48,785 nt of DNA from positions 1 through 48,785 of the forward strand of contig JAFRDM010000037.1 in assembly GCA_017403885.1 (NCBI GenBank). The letters are read 5' to 3'. The position numbers were made by a program, and so were the translations under genes. Positions 1 to 8,832 of the stretch are shown one piece after another. The notes beneath the pieces were generated by a model. That model worked only from the letters and a program-made list of their open reading frames with translations, did not search any database and was not told the DNA's origin. Position 1 is the stretch's first letter, and each line of letters begins with the position of its first letter. This DNA comes from Oscillospiraceae bacterium (GTDB taxonomy: Bacteria > Bacillota > Clostridia > Oscillospirales > Oscillospiraceae).

Positions 1-65
1 ATGAGAACACGATCCTGATCACCGACGGTGAGCCCGAGATACTCACCATGGCGGACGACATCTGA
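1..65 (+). CDS. map: Methionine aminopeptidase, C-terminal end (partial)
   Basis: Only the last 20 codons lie in the window (frame from position 3, stop TGA at 63-65). They read ENTILITDGEPEILTMADDI, which matches the usual C-terminal end of type I methionine aminopeptidase, where a conserved Glu metal ligand precedes a short LIT-DG-EILT stretch. The enzyme removes the initiator methionine from nascent proteins in the cytoplasm. Its place directly before infA and rpmJ is the standard order of this operon in Clostridia and supports the call. The rest of the gene lies left of the window. Confidence 0.8.
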   Translation, partial: ENTILITDGEPEILTMADDI

Positions 66-83
66 GCGAAGGAGGAATTTGAT

Positions 84-305
84 TTGGCAAACAAAGACGA
101 TGTGATCGAACTGGAAGGCACGGTAGTGGAATCTCTTCCCAACACCATGTTCAAGGTGGATATCGGCAGCGGCCACATTATTCTGGCGCACATATCCGGC
201 AAGCTCCGGATGAACTTTATCAGGATCCTTCCCGGCGACAAGGTCACGGTGCAGATGTCTCCGTACGACGTGACCCGGGGCAGGATCACTTGGAGAAGCA
301 AGTAG
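84..305 (+). CDS. infA: Translation initiation factor IF-1
   Basis: This 73-residue protein is full length for IF-1, a single S1-type OB-fold that binds the 30S A site during initiation. It shows the family landmarks: an N-terminal [11 protein letters not shown] strand, the central FKV...GH...AHISGK segment and the C-terminal [12 protein letters not shown] motif. The start is TTG at 84-86, placed by a strong GGAGG at 71-75. It lies 18 bases after map and 13 bases before rpmJ, in the same operon. Confidence 0.98.
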   Translation: MANKDDVIELEGTVVESLPNTMFKVDIGSGHIILAHISGKLRMNFIRILPGDKVTVQMSPYDVTRGRITWRSK

Positions 306-318
306 GAGGTAACAATCA

Positions 319-432
319 ATGAAAGTCAGACCTTCCGTCAAGCCCATGTGCGAGAAGTGCAAGATCATCAAGCGCAAGGGCCGCGTCATGATCATCTGCG
401 AGAACCCGAAGCATAAGCAGCGTCAGGGCTGA
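319..432 (+). CDS. rpmJ: 50S ribosomal protein L36
   Basis: A 37-residue protein starting [15 protein letters not shown] and ending KHKQRQG is L36, the smallest protein of the large subunit. It has the zinc-binding set of three Cys and one His (C11, C14, C27, H32), so this is the zinc-containing C+ form. An AGGAGG at 303-308 sits upstream of the ATG. The gene lies between infA and the rpsM leader, as expected. Confidence 0.97.
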   Translation: MKVRPSVKPMCEKCKIIKRKGRVMIICENPKHKQRQG

Positions 433-636
433 TCACAGAAGATCCGTGAAAGCGGGGCCGCCGCCCCGCGGGCCGCGTGCGGAGACGCATGCGGAGAAAC
501 ACTTTGGAAGACAAGGTTTGAAAGCGAACCTGTCCTTATAAAAAAATGCGCATTGGCCGGAGACTCCCTCCGGCGGGAACAAGTTTCCGGTTAAAGGAAA
601 TGCGCGATCAATTATTCGAAAGGATGATCGAACAGT
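433..636 (+). promoter_or_regulatory. Structured leader between rpmJ and rpsM (candidate r-protein autoregulatory region)
   Basis: This 204-base gap interrupts an otherwise tightly packed operon. It holds a GC-rich hairpin at 452-469 (7-bp arms GCGGGGC/GCCCCGC, 4-base loop) and a second at about 555-573 (GCCGGAG/CTCCGGC). Neither is followed by a clear U tract. I see no convincing coding frame and no clean sigma-A promoter. In E. coli the region before rpsM is the S4 target that controls the alpha operon. A similar role here is only inference from position, since rpsD (S4) lies downstream in the same transcript. Confidence 0.4.
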
Positions 637-1005
637 ATGGCACGTATAGCCGGCGTTGACCTGCCCAAGGACAAGAGAATCGAGATCGGTCTCACTTACG
701 TCTACGGTATCGGCAGAACCAGCGCGAAGAAGATCCTGGAGATGACCGGGATCAACCCCGACACCAGAGTCAAGAACCTCACCGACGAGGAAGAGAGCAA
801 GCTGCGCGAGTGCATCGACCACAACTTTATCGTTGAGGGCGATCTGCGCCGCCAGACCGCGCTGGACATCAAGCGCCTCACCGAGATCGGCTGCTACCGC
901 GGCCAGCGTCATCGCCGCGGTCTGCCCGTCCGCGGACAGAGAAGCAAGACCAACGCTCGTACCCGCAAGGGTCCGAAACGCACCATCGCGAATAAGAAGA
1001 AGTAA
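637..1005 (+). CDS. rpsM: 30S ribosomal protein S13
   Basis: At 122 residues this is full length S13, a protein of the 30S head that contacts 16S rRNA and the P-site tRNA. It starts [21 protein letters not shown] and carries the C-terminal [23 protein letters not shown] motif. A purine-rich GAAAGGATG ribosome site lies upstream. rpsK follows after 15 bases with its own GGAGG. It is the first gene after the 204-base leader and would be directly exposed to any control acting there. Confidence 0.98.
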   Translation: MARIAGVDLPKDKRIEIGLTYVYGIGRTSAKKILEMTGINPDTRVKNLTDEEESKLRECIDHNFIVEGDLRRQTALDIKRLTEIGCYRGQRHRRGLPVRGQRSKTNARTRKGPKRTIANKKK

Positions 1006-1020
1006 GGAGGGATATGAATC

Positions 1021-1422
1021 ATGGCAGCGAACACCAAGAAGAAAGTCGTCAGAACGCGCCGTCGCGAGCGCAAGAACATTGAAAAGGGCCAGGTCCATAT
1101 CAGCTCTTCCTTCAACAACACCATGGTCACCATCACCGACACGCAGGGCAACGCCATTTCCTGGGCTTCCGCGGGCGGTCTCGGTTTCCGTGGCAGCAAG
1201 AAGTCTACCCCCTTCGCCGCGCAGACCGCGGCCGAGACTGCCGCCAAGGCAGCCATGGAGCACGGCCTCAAGACCGTAGAGGTCTTTGTCAGAGGTCCCG
1301 GCTCGGGCCGTGAAGCCGCTATCCGCGCGCTGCAGACCGCAGGTCTCGAAGTCACGATGATCAAGGACGTCACCCCCATCCCGCACAACGGCTGCCGTCC
1401 TCCGAAGCGTCGTCGCGTCTAA
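1021..1422 (+). CDS. rpsK: 30S ribosomal protein S11
   Basis: The 133-residue product is S11, which lines the mRNA exit platform of the 30S subunit. Landmarks are the [23 protein letters not shown] segment and the C-terminal [18 protein letters not shown] end, which is nearly invariant in bacteria. The ATG follows a GGAGG at 1006-1010. It is 15 bases after rpsM and 17 before rpsD, in one transcript. Confidence 0.98.
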   Translation: MAANTKKKVVRTRRRERKNIEKGQVHISSSFNNTMVTITDTQGNAISWASAGGLGFRGSKKSTPFAAQTAAETAAKAAMEHGLKTVEVFVRGPGSGREAAIRALQTAGLEVTMIKDVTPIPHNGCRPPKRRRV

Positions 1423-1439
1423 TAAGGAGGTAACTGAAA

Positions 1440-2066
1440 ATGGCAAGATATACCGATGCAGTTTGCCGTCAGTGCCGCAGAGAAGGTCAAAAGCTCTTCC
1501 TCAAGGGCGACCGCTGCTACACCGACAAATGCGCGATGAACAACCGCGCTTTCGCCCCCGGCCAGCACGGCCAGGGCCGCAGCAAGAACTCCGAGTACGG
1601 CCAGCAGCTTCGTGAGAAGCAGAAGGCCAAGCGCTTCTACGGCGTGCTCGAGAGCCAGTTCCGCAGCTACTTTGAGATGGCCGAGCGCCGTCAGGGCCAG
1701 ACCGGCGAGAACCTTCTCTCCATCCTGGAGAGCCGTCTGGACAACGTTGTTTACCGTCTGGGCTTCGCGATGAGCCGCGCCGAGGCGCGTCAGCTCGTCA
1801 GCCACGGCCACTTCACCGTCAACGGCCGCAAGGTCAATATCCCCAGCTACCAGGTGAAGCCGGGCATGGTCGTCGCCCTCAAGGAGAGCAGCCGCGGGAT
1901 CGAGAAGCTCAAGGCCAACCTCGAGGCTAACGCATTCCGCCCCGCCCCCAAGTGGCTTGAGTACGATGCAAGCAACTTTGCAGGCAAGGTCGTCGCCGTC
2001 CCCACGAAGGAGGACATCGATCTGCCCATCGAGGAACACCTCATCGTCGAGTTGTACTCCAAGTAA
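1440..2066 (+). CDS. rpsD: 30S ribosomal protein S4
   Basis: This 208-residue S4 nucleates assembly of the 30S body and in several bacteria also represses its own operon. The N-terminal region holds four cysteines (C9, C12, C26, C31), so it is a zinc-binding C+ form. The S4 RNA-binding fold follows at about 95-160, with the motif [14 protein letters not shown]. An AAGGAGG lies at 1424-1430. Position between rpsK and rpoA is usual in Clostridia, unlike the separate rpsD of Bacillus. Confidence 0.98.
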   Translation: MARYTDAVCRQCRREGQKLFLKGDRCYTDKCAMNNRAFAPGQHGQGRSKNSEYGQQLREKQKAKRFYGVLESQFRSYFEMAERRQGQTGENLLSILESRLDNVVYRLGFAMSRAEARQLVSHGHFTVNGRKVNIPSYQVKPGMVVALKESSRGIEKLKANLEANAFRPAPKWLEYDASNFAGKVVAVPTKEDIDLPIEEHLIVELYSK

Positions 2067-2145
2067 TCAGACACCCTCAGGCAAGAACAGACACCGCGCA
2101 GGCGCCCTTTGCGGCGCAAACATGATAAGGAGGGTATTGTACTAA

Positions 2146-3096
2146 ATGATTGAAATTAAGAAGCCGCGTATCGAGTGCATCGAAACTCCGACAGACAGCT
2201 CCTACGGGAAATACGTTGTGGAGCCTCTGGAACGCGGCTACGGCACAACGCTTGGCAACTCGCTCCGCAGAGTTCTTCTCTCCTCGCTGCCCGGCACCGC
2301 ATGCACCAGCATCAAGATCGCCGGCGTGCAGCACGAGTTTTCCACCATCCCCGGCGTGAAGGAAGACGTGACCGAGATCGTTCTGAATGTCAAGAGCATC
2401 ATCGCCCGTCTCCACAGCACCGAACCCAAGACCGTCTATATCGAGGCCTCGGGTGAGGGCGTTGTCACTGCCGGCGACATCAAGGCCGACGCCGAGGTGG
2501 AGATCCTCAACCCGGAACAGCCCATCGCCACGCTCGGGCCCGACGGCGCTCTGAATATGGAGCTCGTCCTCGACCACGGCCGCGGCTACGTTCCCGCCGA
2601 GAAGAACAAGAATCCTCAGATGCCGATCGGCACGATCCCGGTCGACTCCATCTACACCCCCGTTCTGAAGGTCAATTACACGGTCGAAAATACCCGCGTG
2701 GGCAACCAGACCGACTTTGACAAGCTGACGATCGAGGTCTGGACGGACAAGACCATGACCGCGCGCGACGCCGTCTCTCTCGGCGCCAAGATCCTGTGCG
2801 ACCACTTCACGCTTTTCACCGACCTGTCCGACACCGCCGGCATGAACTCCATCGTCGTCGACCGCGTCGAGCAGGAGCCCGATACCATGCTCAAGATGTC
2901 CATCGAAGAGCTGGACCTCTCCGTGAGAAGCTTCAACTGCCTCAAACGTGCGAACATCAATACTGTCGAGGATCTGATCAGCAAGACTCAGGACGAGATG
3001 ATCAAGGTCCGCAACCTCGGCCGCAAGTCCCTCGAGGAGGTCGAGCACAAGCTCACCATGATGGGGCTCTCGCTGGCAAGCGAGGACAACCAGTAA
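2146..3096 (+). CDS. rpoA: DNA-directed RNA polymerase subunit alpha
   Basis: The 316-residue product is the alpha subunit, whose dimer is the scaffold for beta and beta-prime. The N-terminal assembly domain has the conserved [27 protein letters not shown] block (about residues 24-52). The C-terminal domain from about 245 ([24 protein letters not shown]) is the helix-hairpin unit that contacts UP elements and activators. A 79-base gap with AAGGAGG precedes the ATG. rplQ follows after 19 bases. Confidence 0.99.
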   Translation: MIEIKKPRIECIETPTDSSYGKYVVEPLERGYGTTLGNSLRRVLLSSLPGTACTSIKIAGVQHEFSTIPGVKEDVTEIVLNVKSIIARLHSTEPKTVYIEASGEGVVTAGDIKADAEVEILNPEQPIATLGPDGALNMELVLDHGRGYVPAEKNKNPQMPIGTIPVDSIYTPVLKVNYTVENTRVGNQTDFDKLTIEVWTDKTMTARDAVSLGAKILCDHFTLFTDLSDTAGMNSIVVDRVEQEPDTMLKMSIEELDLSVRSFNCLKRANINTVEDLISKTQDEMIKVRNLGRKSLEEVEHKLTMMGLSLASEDNQ

Positions 3097-3115
3097 GTAA
3101 GGAGGAAATGCTATT

Positions 3116-3457
3116 ATGCCCGGAACCAGAAAGCTCGGCAAGCCGACCGATCAGCGCATGGCGATGCTCCGTCAGCAGGTCACCGATTTTCTCGATAAAG
3201 GCCGGATGGAGACCACCATCACCCGCGCCAAGGAGATCGCTCCTCTCGCTGAGAAGATGATCACGCTCGGCAAGGCGGCGGACCTCGCGTCCTACCGTCA
3301 GATGCTCAGCTTCATTACCCGCGAGGACGTGGCAAAGAAGATCAAGGACGAGCTCGCCGGCAAGTACGCCGAGCGCAGCGGCGGCTACACCCGCATCACC
3401 CGCATCGGCGCCCGCCGCGGCGACGCCGCCGAAATGGCCGTCATCGAGCTGGTCTGA
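3116..3457 (+). CDS. rplQ: 50S ribosomal protein L17
   Basis: At 113 residues this is a bacterial L17, which sits near the peptide exit tunnel. It begins with the family signature RKLG(K)-(D)QR-AMLR and ends [21 protein letters not shown]. The ATG is preceded by GGAGG at 3101-3105. It is the last gene of the operon; a strong hairpin terminator follows 24 bases after the stop. Confidence 0.98.
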   Translation: MPGTRKLGKPTDQRMAMLRQQVTDFLDKGRMETTITRAKEIAPLAEKMITLGKAADLASYRQMLSFITREDVAKKIKDELAGKYAERSGGYTRITRIGARRGDAAEMAVIELV

Positions 3458-3481
3458 TCACTACAGACTGCATATAAGAAT

Positions 3482-3515
3482 AAAAGCCCGAAGGATTATT
3501 CCTTCGGGCTTTTAT
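3482..3515. terminator. Bidirectional intrinsic terminator after rplQ
   Basis: The arms AAAAGCCCGAAGG and CCTTCGGGCTTTTA form a stem with an ATTATT loop and T-rich flanks on both strands. It ends the rplQ transcript, and in the other direction the convergent VanZ-like gene whose stop is at 3528. Confidence 0.9.
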
Positions 3516-3527
3516 TCTGTCCGTTTT

Positions 3528-4025
3528 TCAGCTTCTGCGCTTCCGACTGCGGCACAGACGCAGCAGAAGCGCCATCACAAGAACGCCGAAGAGCACGCCC
3601 GCGCCGTCGATCCCCACGTCGGGGAGCCCCGGGCTCCGCCCGCCGACGAAGCTCTGGTGGAACTCGTCGGAGGCCGCGTTCAAAACGCCCGTGACGACCG
3701 CGCCGAGCGCCGGACGCCGCAGGGCCGTTTTGAGCGCCAGCGCCCGGAAATGTCCCAGCAGAAAAAAGCCCAGCGCCGCGAATTCGGAGAAATGGGCGGC
3801 TTTTCGTACGATATGCATGGCCCTGTCAAAGAGGAGCGACCGCTCCTCCGCGCCGAGCCCGTCGAAATCGGGGCAGACGACGCGGATCACGGCGGCGGTG
3901 ACGCGCGCGCTCAGCGCGCCGGACTCGTCGCCGGTCTGCGACGACAGATGAAAGATCACGGCCATGACCGCCAGCACGGGGATCAGGCTCAGGAGCACGA
4001 TGTACTTGTCAAAAAAGCGCCGCAT
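3528..4025 (-). CDS. VanZ-family membrane protein
   Basis: The product is 165 residues from an ATG at 4025, chosen because GGGAGG lies just upstream; a longer frame reaches 4124 without a good ribosome site. Four hydrophobic helices are visible: about 8-25, the 85-100 HFSEFAALGFFLLGH stretch, the 112-130 region and a C-terminal one. The pair VRKAAHFSEFAALG and ASDEFHQSFVGGRSP is typical of VanZ-like proteins. VanZ itself gives low-level teicoplanin resistance, but most chromosomal relatives have no proven role, so no resistance function is inferred. A good promoter lies at 4051-4079. Confidence 0.85.
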   Translation of the reverse strand: MRRFFDKYIVLLSLIPVLAVMAVIFHLSSQTGDESGALSARVTAAVIRVVCPDFDGLGAEERSLLFDRAMHIVRKAAHFSEFAALGFFLLGHFRALALKTALRRPALGAVVTGVLNAASDEFHQSFVGGRSPGLPDVGIDGAGVLFGVLVMALLLRLCRSRKRRS

Positions 4026-4050
4026 ATGCGAACCTCCCTGCCACACCGAC

Positions 4051-4079
4051 AGCATAAGGGCTGCGGCGCGGCTTGTCAA
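4051..4079 (-). promoter_or_regulatory. Sigma-A promoter of the VanZ-like gene
   Basis: Read on the minus strand: TTGACA (-35, complement of 4074-4079), a 17-base spacer and TATGCT (-10, complement of 4051-4056). It lies 25 bases before the ATG. Confidence 0.7.
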
Positions 4080-4143
4080 GCTCTCCGGCCGCGCTGCCGC
4101 GGCCTTTGTGAAACATTTGCCCATCTGTCACCGGGCGCGGAGA

Positions 4144-4172
4144 TTGACAATCCTCCCGGCATTGATTAAACT
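4144..4172 (+). promoter_or_regulatory. Sigma-A promoter of the ABC importer operon
   Basis: TTGACA at 4144-4149, a 17-base spacer and TAAACT at 4167-4172 precede the first importer gene by 54 bases. No catabolite-repression (cre) box was recognised nearby. Confidence 0.6.
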
Positions 4173-4226
4173 GAAAAACACAAAGCAAGCCCCGCGTACG
4201 AAAAAAACAAGACAGGTGGAGATGCT

Positions 4227-5339
4227 ATGAAAGTCGTATTGGAACACCTCACGAAAAAATTCCCCAGCCGCAACAAAAAGGACAAGAGCGAGGTCGTCGC
4301 CGTCAACGACATGTCCCTTGAGATCCCCGACGGCAAGCTCGTCGGTCTGCTCGGCCCCTCCGGCTGCGGCAAAAGCACCGCGCTCAACCTCATCTGCGGG
4401 CTGGAAGCGCCGACGGAAGGCAGGATCTTCTTCGGCGAGGACGACGTGACGGCCCTGCCGCCCGAGCGGCGCGGCGTCGGTCTCGTTTTTCAGAACTACG
4501 CGCTCTACCCGCATCTGACGGTACGCCAGAACATCCTTTTCCCGCTGCAGAACCTGCGCGGAGAGGCAAAGCTCTCCAAAGAGGTCATGGAAGAAAAAGT
4601 GCTCGAGGCGGCGAAGCTCGTGCAGATCGAGCAGCTGCTCGAGCGCAAGCCGGGCGAGATGTCCGGCGGCCAGCAGCAGCGCGACGCCATCGCCCGCGCG
4701 CTGGTGAAGATGCCGCGCGTGCTCCTGCTCGACGAGCCGCTGTCGAACCTCGACGCGCGGCTGAGACTGCAGACGCGCGAGGAGATCCGCCGCATCCAGC
4801 GCGAGACGGGCGTGACCACCGTTTTCGTTACGCACGACCAGGAGGAGGCCATGAGCATCTCCGACGTGATCGTTGTGATGAAGGACGGCGTCCTGCAGCA
4901 GACCGGAAAGCCGCAGGAGGTCTACAACGATCCGGACAACCTCTTCGTGGCGAAGTTCCTCGGAACGCCTCCGATCAACGTCTTTGACGGCTCGGTGCGC
5001 GGCGGCACGCTGCACATCGGCGGGGATGCCGTCATGAGGGCGGACGGCGTCGCGGACGGCGCTTACACCGTCGGCATTCGTCCCGAGGCCTTCCGCGTCC
5101 GCGACGACGGCCCGCTGCGCTGTGCGCTCGAGACCGTCGAGGTCATGGGCCGCGACACCACGATCGTCTCGACTCACCCGGCCATGCAGGGCGTGTCGAT
5201 CCGCTCGGTCATCAGCGCCGAGTATGCCGAGGGCGTGGGCGGGGACGAGGTGCGCTTTTATCTCAAATGCGCAAAGGTCCACCTTTTCGACCCGGAAAGC
5301 GGCGAGCGTGTGCGCTTCTCCTCTGCCGAGGCGCTGTGA
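4227..5339 (+). CDS. Carbohydrate-type ABC transporter ATP-binding protein (UgpC/MsmK family)
   Basis: This 370-residue ATPase powers import by the following permeases. It has Walker A GPSGCGKST (about 43-51), Q loop FQNYALYPH, signature MSGGQQQR (about 145), Walker B VLLLDEPLSNLD and switch-His motif VFVTHDQEEAM. After about residue 235 comes the longer C-terminal regulatory domain (MOI/TOBE fold) seen in MalK, MsmK and UgpC, here with a VGIRPEAF strand. The ATP-binding gene comes first in this operon. Substrate is not identifiable from sequence; sugars or glycerol-3-phosphate are the family's usual cargo. Confidence 0.9.
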   Translation: MKVVLEHLTKKFPSRNKKDKSEVVAVNDMSLEIPDGKLVGLLGPSGCGKSTALNLICGLEAPTEGRIFFGEDDVTALPPERRGVGLVFQNYALYPHLTVRQNILFPLQNLRGEAKLSKEVMEEKVLEAAKLVQIEQLLERKPGEMSGGQQQRDAIARALVKMPRVLLLDEPLSNLDARLRLQTREEIRRIQRETGVTTVFVTHDQEEAMSISDVIVVMKDGVLQQTGKPQEVYNDPDNLFVAKFLGTPPINVFDGSVRGGTLHIGGDAVMRADGVADGAYTVGIRPEAFRVRDDGPLRCALETVEVMGRDTTIVSTHPAMQGVSIRSVISAEYAEGVGGDEVRFYLKCAKVHLFDPESGERVRFSSAEAL

Positions 5340-5354
5340 GAGAGGCGGCCTGAG

Positions 5355-6248
5355 ATGAACAACAGAAGCTTCAAGGGCTGGCTCTATCTGCTGCCGGCCA
5401 TCCTTTTCCTCGGGGCCTTCATGGTCTACCCGCTTGTGGACGTGTTCGTCTATTCCTTTGAGGAAGGCTACAATTCCGCCTCGCAGAGCTTCTTCGGCAC
5501 GGGGCTTTACAACTACCGCTATGTGCTGCGCGACGAATACTTCCTGCAGGCGCTGAAAAACACTTTCCTGCTTGTCATCATCACGGTGCCGCTCTCCACG
5601 GGCCTGGCGCTGCTGATCTCGCTCGCGCTCAACTCGATCAAAAAGCTGCGCGAGCTGTTTCAGACGATCTATTTTCTACCCTACGTTACGAACACGCTGG
5701 CCGTCGGCCTGGTGTTCATGATCCTGTTCAAGAAGACCGCCTACACGGACGGTCTGGTGAACCTGGTGATCAACTTCTTCGGCGGCGCCTCGGTCGACTT
5801 CATCGACGGCCCCTACTGGGCAAAGATGTTCGTGCTGTGCTTCTACACGGTATGGGTCGTGCTGCCGTTCAAGATCCTGATCCTCACGAGCGCACTGGCG
5901 AGCGTGCGGCAGGACTTCTACAACGCCGCGCGGCTCGACGCCACGCCGAAGTGGCGCGTGTTCACGCGCATCACCCTTCCGATGATCTCCCCACAGCTGT
6001 TCTACCTGATCATCACGGGCTTTATCGGCGCCTTCAAGGCCTACAGCGACGCTGTCGCCATCTTCGGCACCGACCTCAACGCCGCCGGCATGAACACGAT
6101 CGTGGGCTACGTTTACGACATGCTCTACGGCAACAGCGGCGGCTGGCCCTCCTTTGCCTCGGCCGCGGCGATCATCCTCTTCGCGATCGTGCTGACGATC
6201 ACCTGCATCAACCTGCTTGTCAGCCGCAAGCACGTCTACTACGTCTGA
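5355..6248 (+). CDS. ABC transporter permease, UgpA/MalF type
   Basis: The 297-residue protein has six predicted helices, the first at about 8-28 (GWLYLLPAILFLGAFMVYPL). The cytoplasmic EAA loop, which docks on the ATPase, reads YNAARLDATPKWRVFTRITLP at about 192-212. It forms one half of the membrane channel together with the next gene. It starts 15 bases after the ATPase gene with GAGAGGCGG upstream. First-permease features (longer N-terminal helix pair) fit the UgpA/LacF side. Confidence 0.88.
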   Translation: MNNRSFKGWLYLLPAILFLGAFMVYPLVDVFVYSFEEGYNSASQSFFGTGLYNYRYVLRDEYFLQALKNTFLLVIITVPLSTGLALLISLALNSIKKLRELFQTIYFLPYVTNTLAVGLVFMILFKKTAYTDGLVNLVINFFGGASVDFIDGPYWAKMFVLCFYTVWVVLPFKILILTSALASVRQDFYNAARLDATPKWRVFTRITLPMISPQLFYLIITGFIGAFKAYSDAVAIFGTDLNAAGMNTIVGYVYDMLYGNSGGWPSFASAAAIILFAIVLTITCINLLVSRKHVYYV

Positions 6249-6261
6249 GAGGAGGAGAAGC

Positions 6262-7125
6262 ATGGACAACCAAAGGATCGAAGCCGCCGCGGCGCGCCGC
6301 GCGCGCACGCTCAGGACGGCGACCTATCTCTTCCTCGCGCTCTGGGCGATTGTCGTGCTCTTCCCCTTTTACTGGATGCTGCTCTCCTCGCTCAAGAGCT
6401 ACGGCGCCTACAACTCCGAATACATCCCCCGGTTCTATACGCTCTCGCCCACGCTGCAAAACTATGCCGACGCCTTCACCACGGTGCCGCTCGGGCGCTA
6501 TTTCCTCAACACGGTAATCTTCACGCTTGCGACCACGGCGCTGATGCTCTGCGTGACGGTGCTGGCGGCCTTTGCCTTTTCGCGGCTCGCGTTCCGCGGC
6601 AAGGACCTTGTCTTTACGCTTTTCCTCGCGCTGATGATGATCCCGGGCGAGCTGGTCGTCATCACCAACTTTCAGACCATCACCAACGCCGGGCTGCGCA
6701 ACACCTTCACCGGTCTGATCCTGCCCTCGGTGACTTCGGTGTTCTATATCTATCTGCTCAAGGAGAACTTCGAGCAGATCCCCGACGAGCTCTACCGCGC
6801 CGCCAAGGTGGACGGCAGCAGTGATTTCCGCTATCTCACCCGCGTCATGATCCCGATCTGCCGCCCGACGATCATCACCGTCACGATCCTGAAGGTGATC
6901 GAGTGCTGGAACTCCTATGTCTGGCCGCGCCTGATCACGGACGACACGAACTACTTCCTGGTCTCAAACGGCATCCAGGAGATTCGCGAAAACGGCTTCG
7001 GCCGTGAGAACATCCCCGCCATGATGGCGGCGGTGGTCGTGATCTCCGTGCCGCTGATCGTGCTGTTCCTGATCTTCCGCAAAAAGATCATGGCCGGCGT
7101 TTCGAGAGGGGGGACGAAGGGATGA
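6262..7125 (+). CDS. ABC transporter permease, UgpE/MalG type
   Basis: The start at 6262 follows GGAGGAG at 6251-6257, giving 287 residues with six helices. The EAA loop is seen as LYRAAKVDGSSDFRYLTRVMIP. The first helix runs through ATYLFLALWAIVVLFPFYWMLLSS, the normal opening of the MalG/UgpE half. It ends in an ATGA overlap with the binding-protein gene, implying coupled translation. It pairs with the 5355-6248 permease. Confidence 0.88.
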   Translation: MDNQRIEAAAARRARTLRTATYLFLALWAIVVLFPFYWMLLSSLKSYGAYNSEYIPRFYTLSPTLQNYADAFTTVPLGRYFLNTVIFTLATTALMLCVTVLAAFAFSRLAFRGKDLVFTLFLALMMIPGELVVITNFQTITNAGLRNTFTGLILPSVTSVFYIYLLKENFEQIPDELYRAAKVDGSSDFRYLTRVMIPICRPTIITVTILKVIECWNSYVWPRLITDDTNYFLVSNGIQEIRENGFGRENIPAMMAAVVVISVPLIVLFLIFRKKIMAGVSRGGTKG

Positions 7126-8714
7126 AAAGGGCAAAACGTCTGTTTGCGGCCGTCCTCTGCGCGCTGTGTCTGATCCCGCTGGCGGGCTGCCACGGCTCGC
7201 GCGGCTATGAGCCTTTTGTCATGCCCGAGACGCTTGACAGCTCCCGCAGCTTTGAGATCAGCTTCTGGGCGAAAAACGACACCAACAAGACCCAGACCGA
7301 GATCTACCAGAAGGCCATCGACGACTTTGAGGCGCTCTATCCCAACATCCATGTCAACGTTCGCTTTTACACCGACTACGGCAAGATCTACAACGACGTC
7401 ATCACCAACATCCCCACCGGCACCACGCCCAACGTCTGCATCACCTATCCCGACCATATCGCCACCTATCTCATGGCGCCGCTGTGCGTCGTGCCGCTTG
7501 ACGAGGTGATGGACGACGCGCGCTTCGGGCTCGGAGGCAGCGAGCTGCGCTTTGACTCTCCGACGCGGGAGGAGATCGTGCCGCAGTTTCTCTCGGAGTG
7601 CGCGATCGGCGGCGTGACCTATGCCCTGCCCTTCATGCGCTCGACCGAGGCCTGCTACGTCAACAGGACGATGCTTGAAAAGCTCGGCTATGAGCTGCCG
7701 GATATCCTGACCTGGGACTTCGTATGGGAGGTCTCCGAGGCCGCAATGGCCAAGGACGCGGACGGCCTGTTTCTGGCCAACGGCCAGAAGGTGCTGATCC
7801 CCTTCATCTACAAGTCCACGGACAACATGATGATCCAGATGCTGCGCCAGAAGAACGCGCCGTACTCGGACGAGGAAGGGGACGTTCTGATCTTCAACGA
7901 GGAAACGCGCACGATCCTGCGCACGGTGGCGGAGCATGCGAAAACGAGAGCCTTCTCGACCTTCAAGATCTCCAGCTATCCGGCCAACTTCCTCAACGCC
8001 GGACAGTGCCTCTTCGCCATCGACTCCACCGCCGGCGCCACCTGGATGGGCAGCGAGGCTCCGCTCCTGGATATCAGCGCGGACAAGGTCGTTCAATTCG
8101 AAACGGCCGTGCGTCCCGTCCCGCAGTTCGACCCGGAGCACCCGCAGATGATCTCGCAGGGTCCCTCGGTGTGCGTGTTCAACAAGCGCGACCCGCAGGA
8201 GGTGCTGGCCGCATGGCTCTTCACGCAGTATCTGCTGACCAACGAGGTGCAGATCGCCTATTCCGGGACCGAGGGTTATCTGCCCGTCACGACCAAGGCG
8301 CACGAGAGCGCCGAGTATCGGGACTATCTCGCCCGCGCGGGCGAGGACGAGGCGCACTATGACGTGAAGATCGAGGCCTCGAAGCTGCTGCTGGAGAACA
8401 CCGCCAACACCTTCACCACGCCGGTGTTCAACGGCTCGACCTCGCTGCGCAATGCGGCGGGCCAGCTCATCGAGGAGACCGCCAAGAGCGTCCGCCGCGG
8501 AGACAGGACGGACGAGGAGTATTTCGACAAGCTCTTCCACAGCGTCACTTCGCTCTACCGGCTCAACCAGCGGATCGTCTCTTCCGAGCGCAGTGAGCTC
8601 GGCCCGCTTCCCGCCGCCGCGAAAGCGTTGCTCGTCACGCTGGGCGCCGTGTGGCTCGGCATCGCCGTCTACGTCGGACGCGACCTGTTAAAAGAAAAAC
8701 GAAAAAAGCGCTGA
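7122..8714 (+). CDS. Extracellular solute-binding lipoprotein (family 1) with a C-terminal membrane helix
   Basis: The product is a 530-residue binding protein. The N-terminus is a lipoprotein signal (KR-rich start, hydrophobic core, lipobox LAGC with Cys at about 23). The mature part resembles UgpB/MalE-type family 1 binding proteins: FWAKNDTNKTQTEIYQKAID near the start, then the ALPFMRSTEACYVNR hinge region. Unusually, the last 30 residues form a second hydrophobic helix (ALLVTLGAVWLGIAVYVGRD) followed by a basic tail, LKEKRKKR. The protein would thus be anchored at both ends. It is also about 100 residues longer than common family members. It is the last gene of the importer operon. Confidence 0.85.
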   Translation: MKRAKRLFAAVLCALCLIPLAGCHGSRGYEPFVMPETLDSSRSFEISFWAKNDTNKTQTEIYQKAIDDFEALYPNIHVNVRFYTDYGKIYNDVITNIPTGTTPNVCITYPDHIATYLMAPLCVVPLDEVMDDARFGLGGSELRFDSPTREEIVPQFLSECAIGGVTYALPFMRSTEACYVNRTMLEKLGYELPDILTWDFVWEVSEAAMAKDADGLFLANGQKVLIPFIYKSTDNMMIQMLRQKNAPYSDEEGDVLIFNEETRTILRTVAEHAKTRAFSTFKISSYPANFLNAGQCLFAIDSTAGATWMGSEAPLLDISADKVVQFETAVRPVPQFDPEHPQMISQGPSVCVFNKRDPQEVLAAWLFTQYLLTNEVQIAYSGTEGYLPVTTKAHESAEYRDYLARAGEDEAHYDVKIEASKLLLENTANTFTTPVFNGSTSLRNAAGQLIEETAKSVRRGDRTDEEYFDKLFHSVTSLYRLNQRIVSSERSELGPLPAAAKALLVTLGAVWLGIAVYVGRDLLKEKRKKR

Positions 8715-8743
8715 TCTCAGCGCATCCGCACCGCGCCGCTTCC

Positions 8744-8771
8744 TTGACTTTTTCGGGGGCGATGCTATAAT
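8744..8771 (+). promoter_or_regulatory. Sigma-A promoter of the small lipoprotein gene
   Basis: TTGACT at 8744-8749, a 16-base spacer and a perfect TATAAT at 8766-8771, 61 bases before the ATG of the next gene. It shows that the lipoprotein is transcribed apart from the importer operon. Confidence 0.8.
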
Positions 8772-8832
8772 TGAAGTACGCAAGGCCCGCAAGGGCAGAT
8801 GCACGACAATATGATTTGAAGAGGAGATCGAC

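Noticed and set aside
433-1446. Long minus-strand open frame opposite rpsM and rpsK
   Set aside because: It is the complement of conserved ribosomal genes and has no family features; GC-rich codon bias leaves such frames open.
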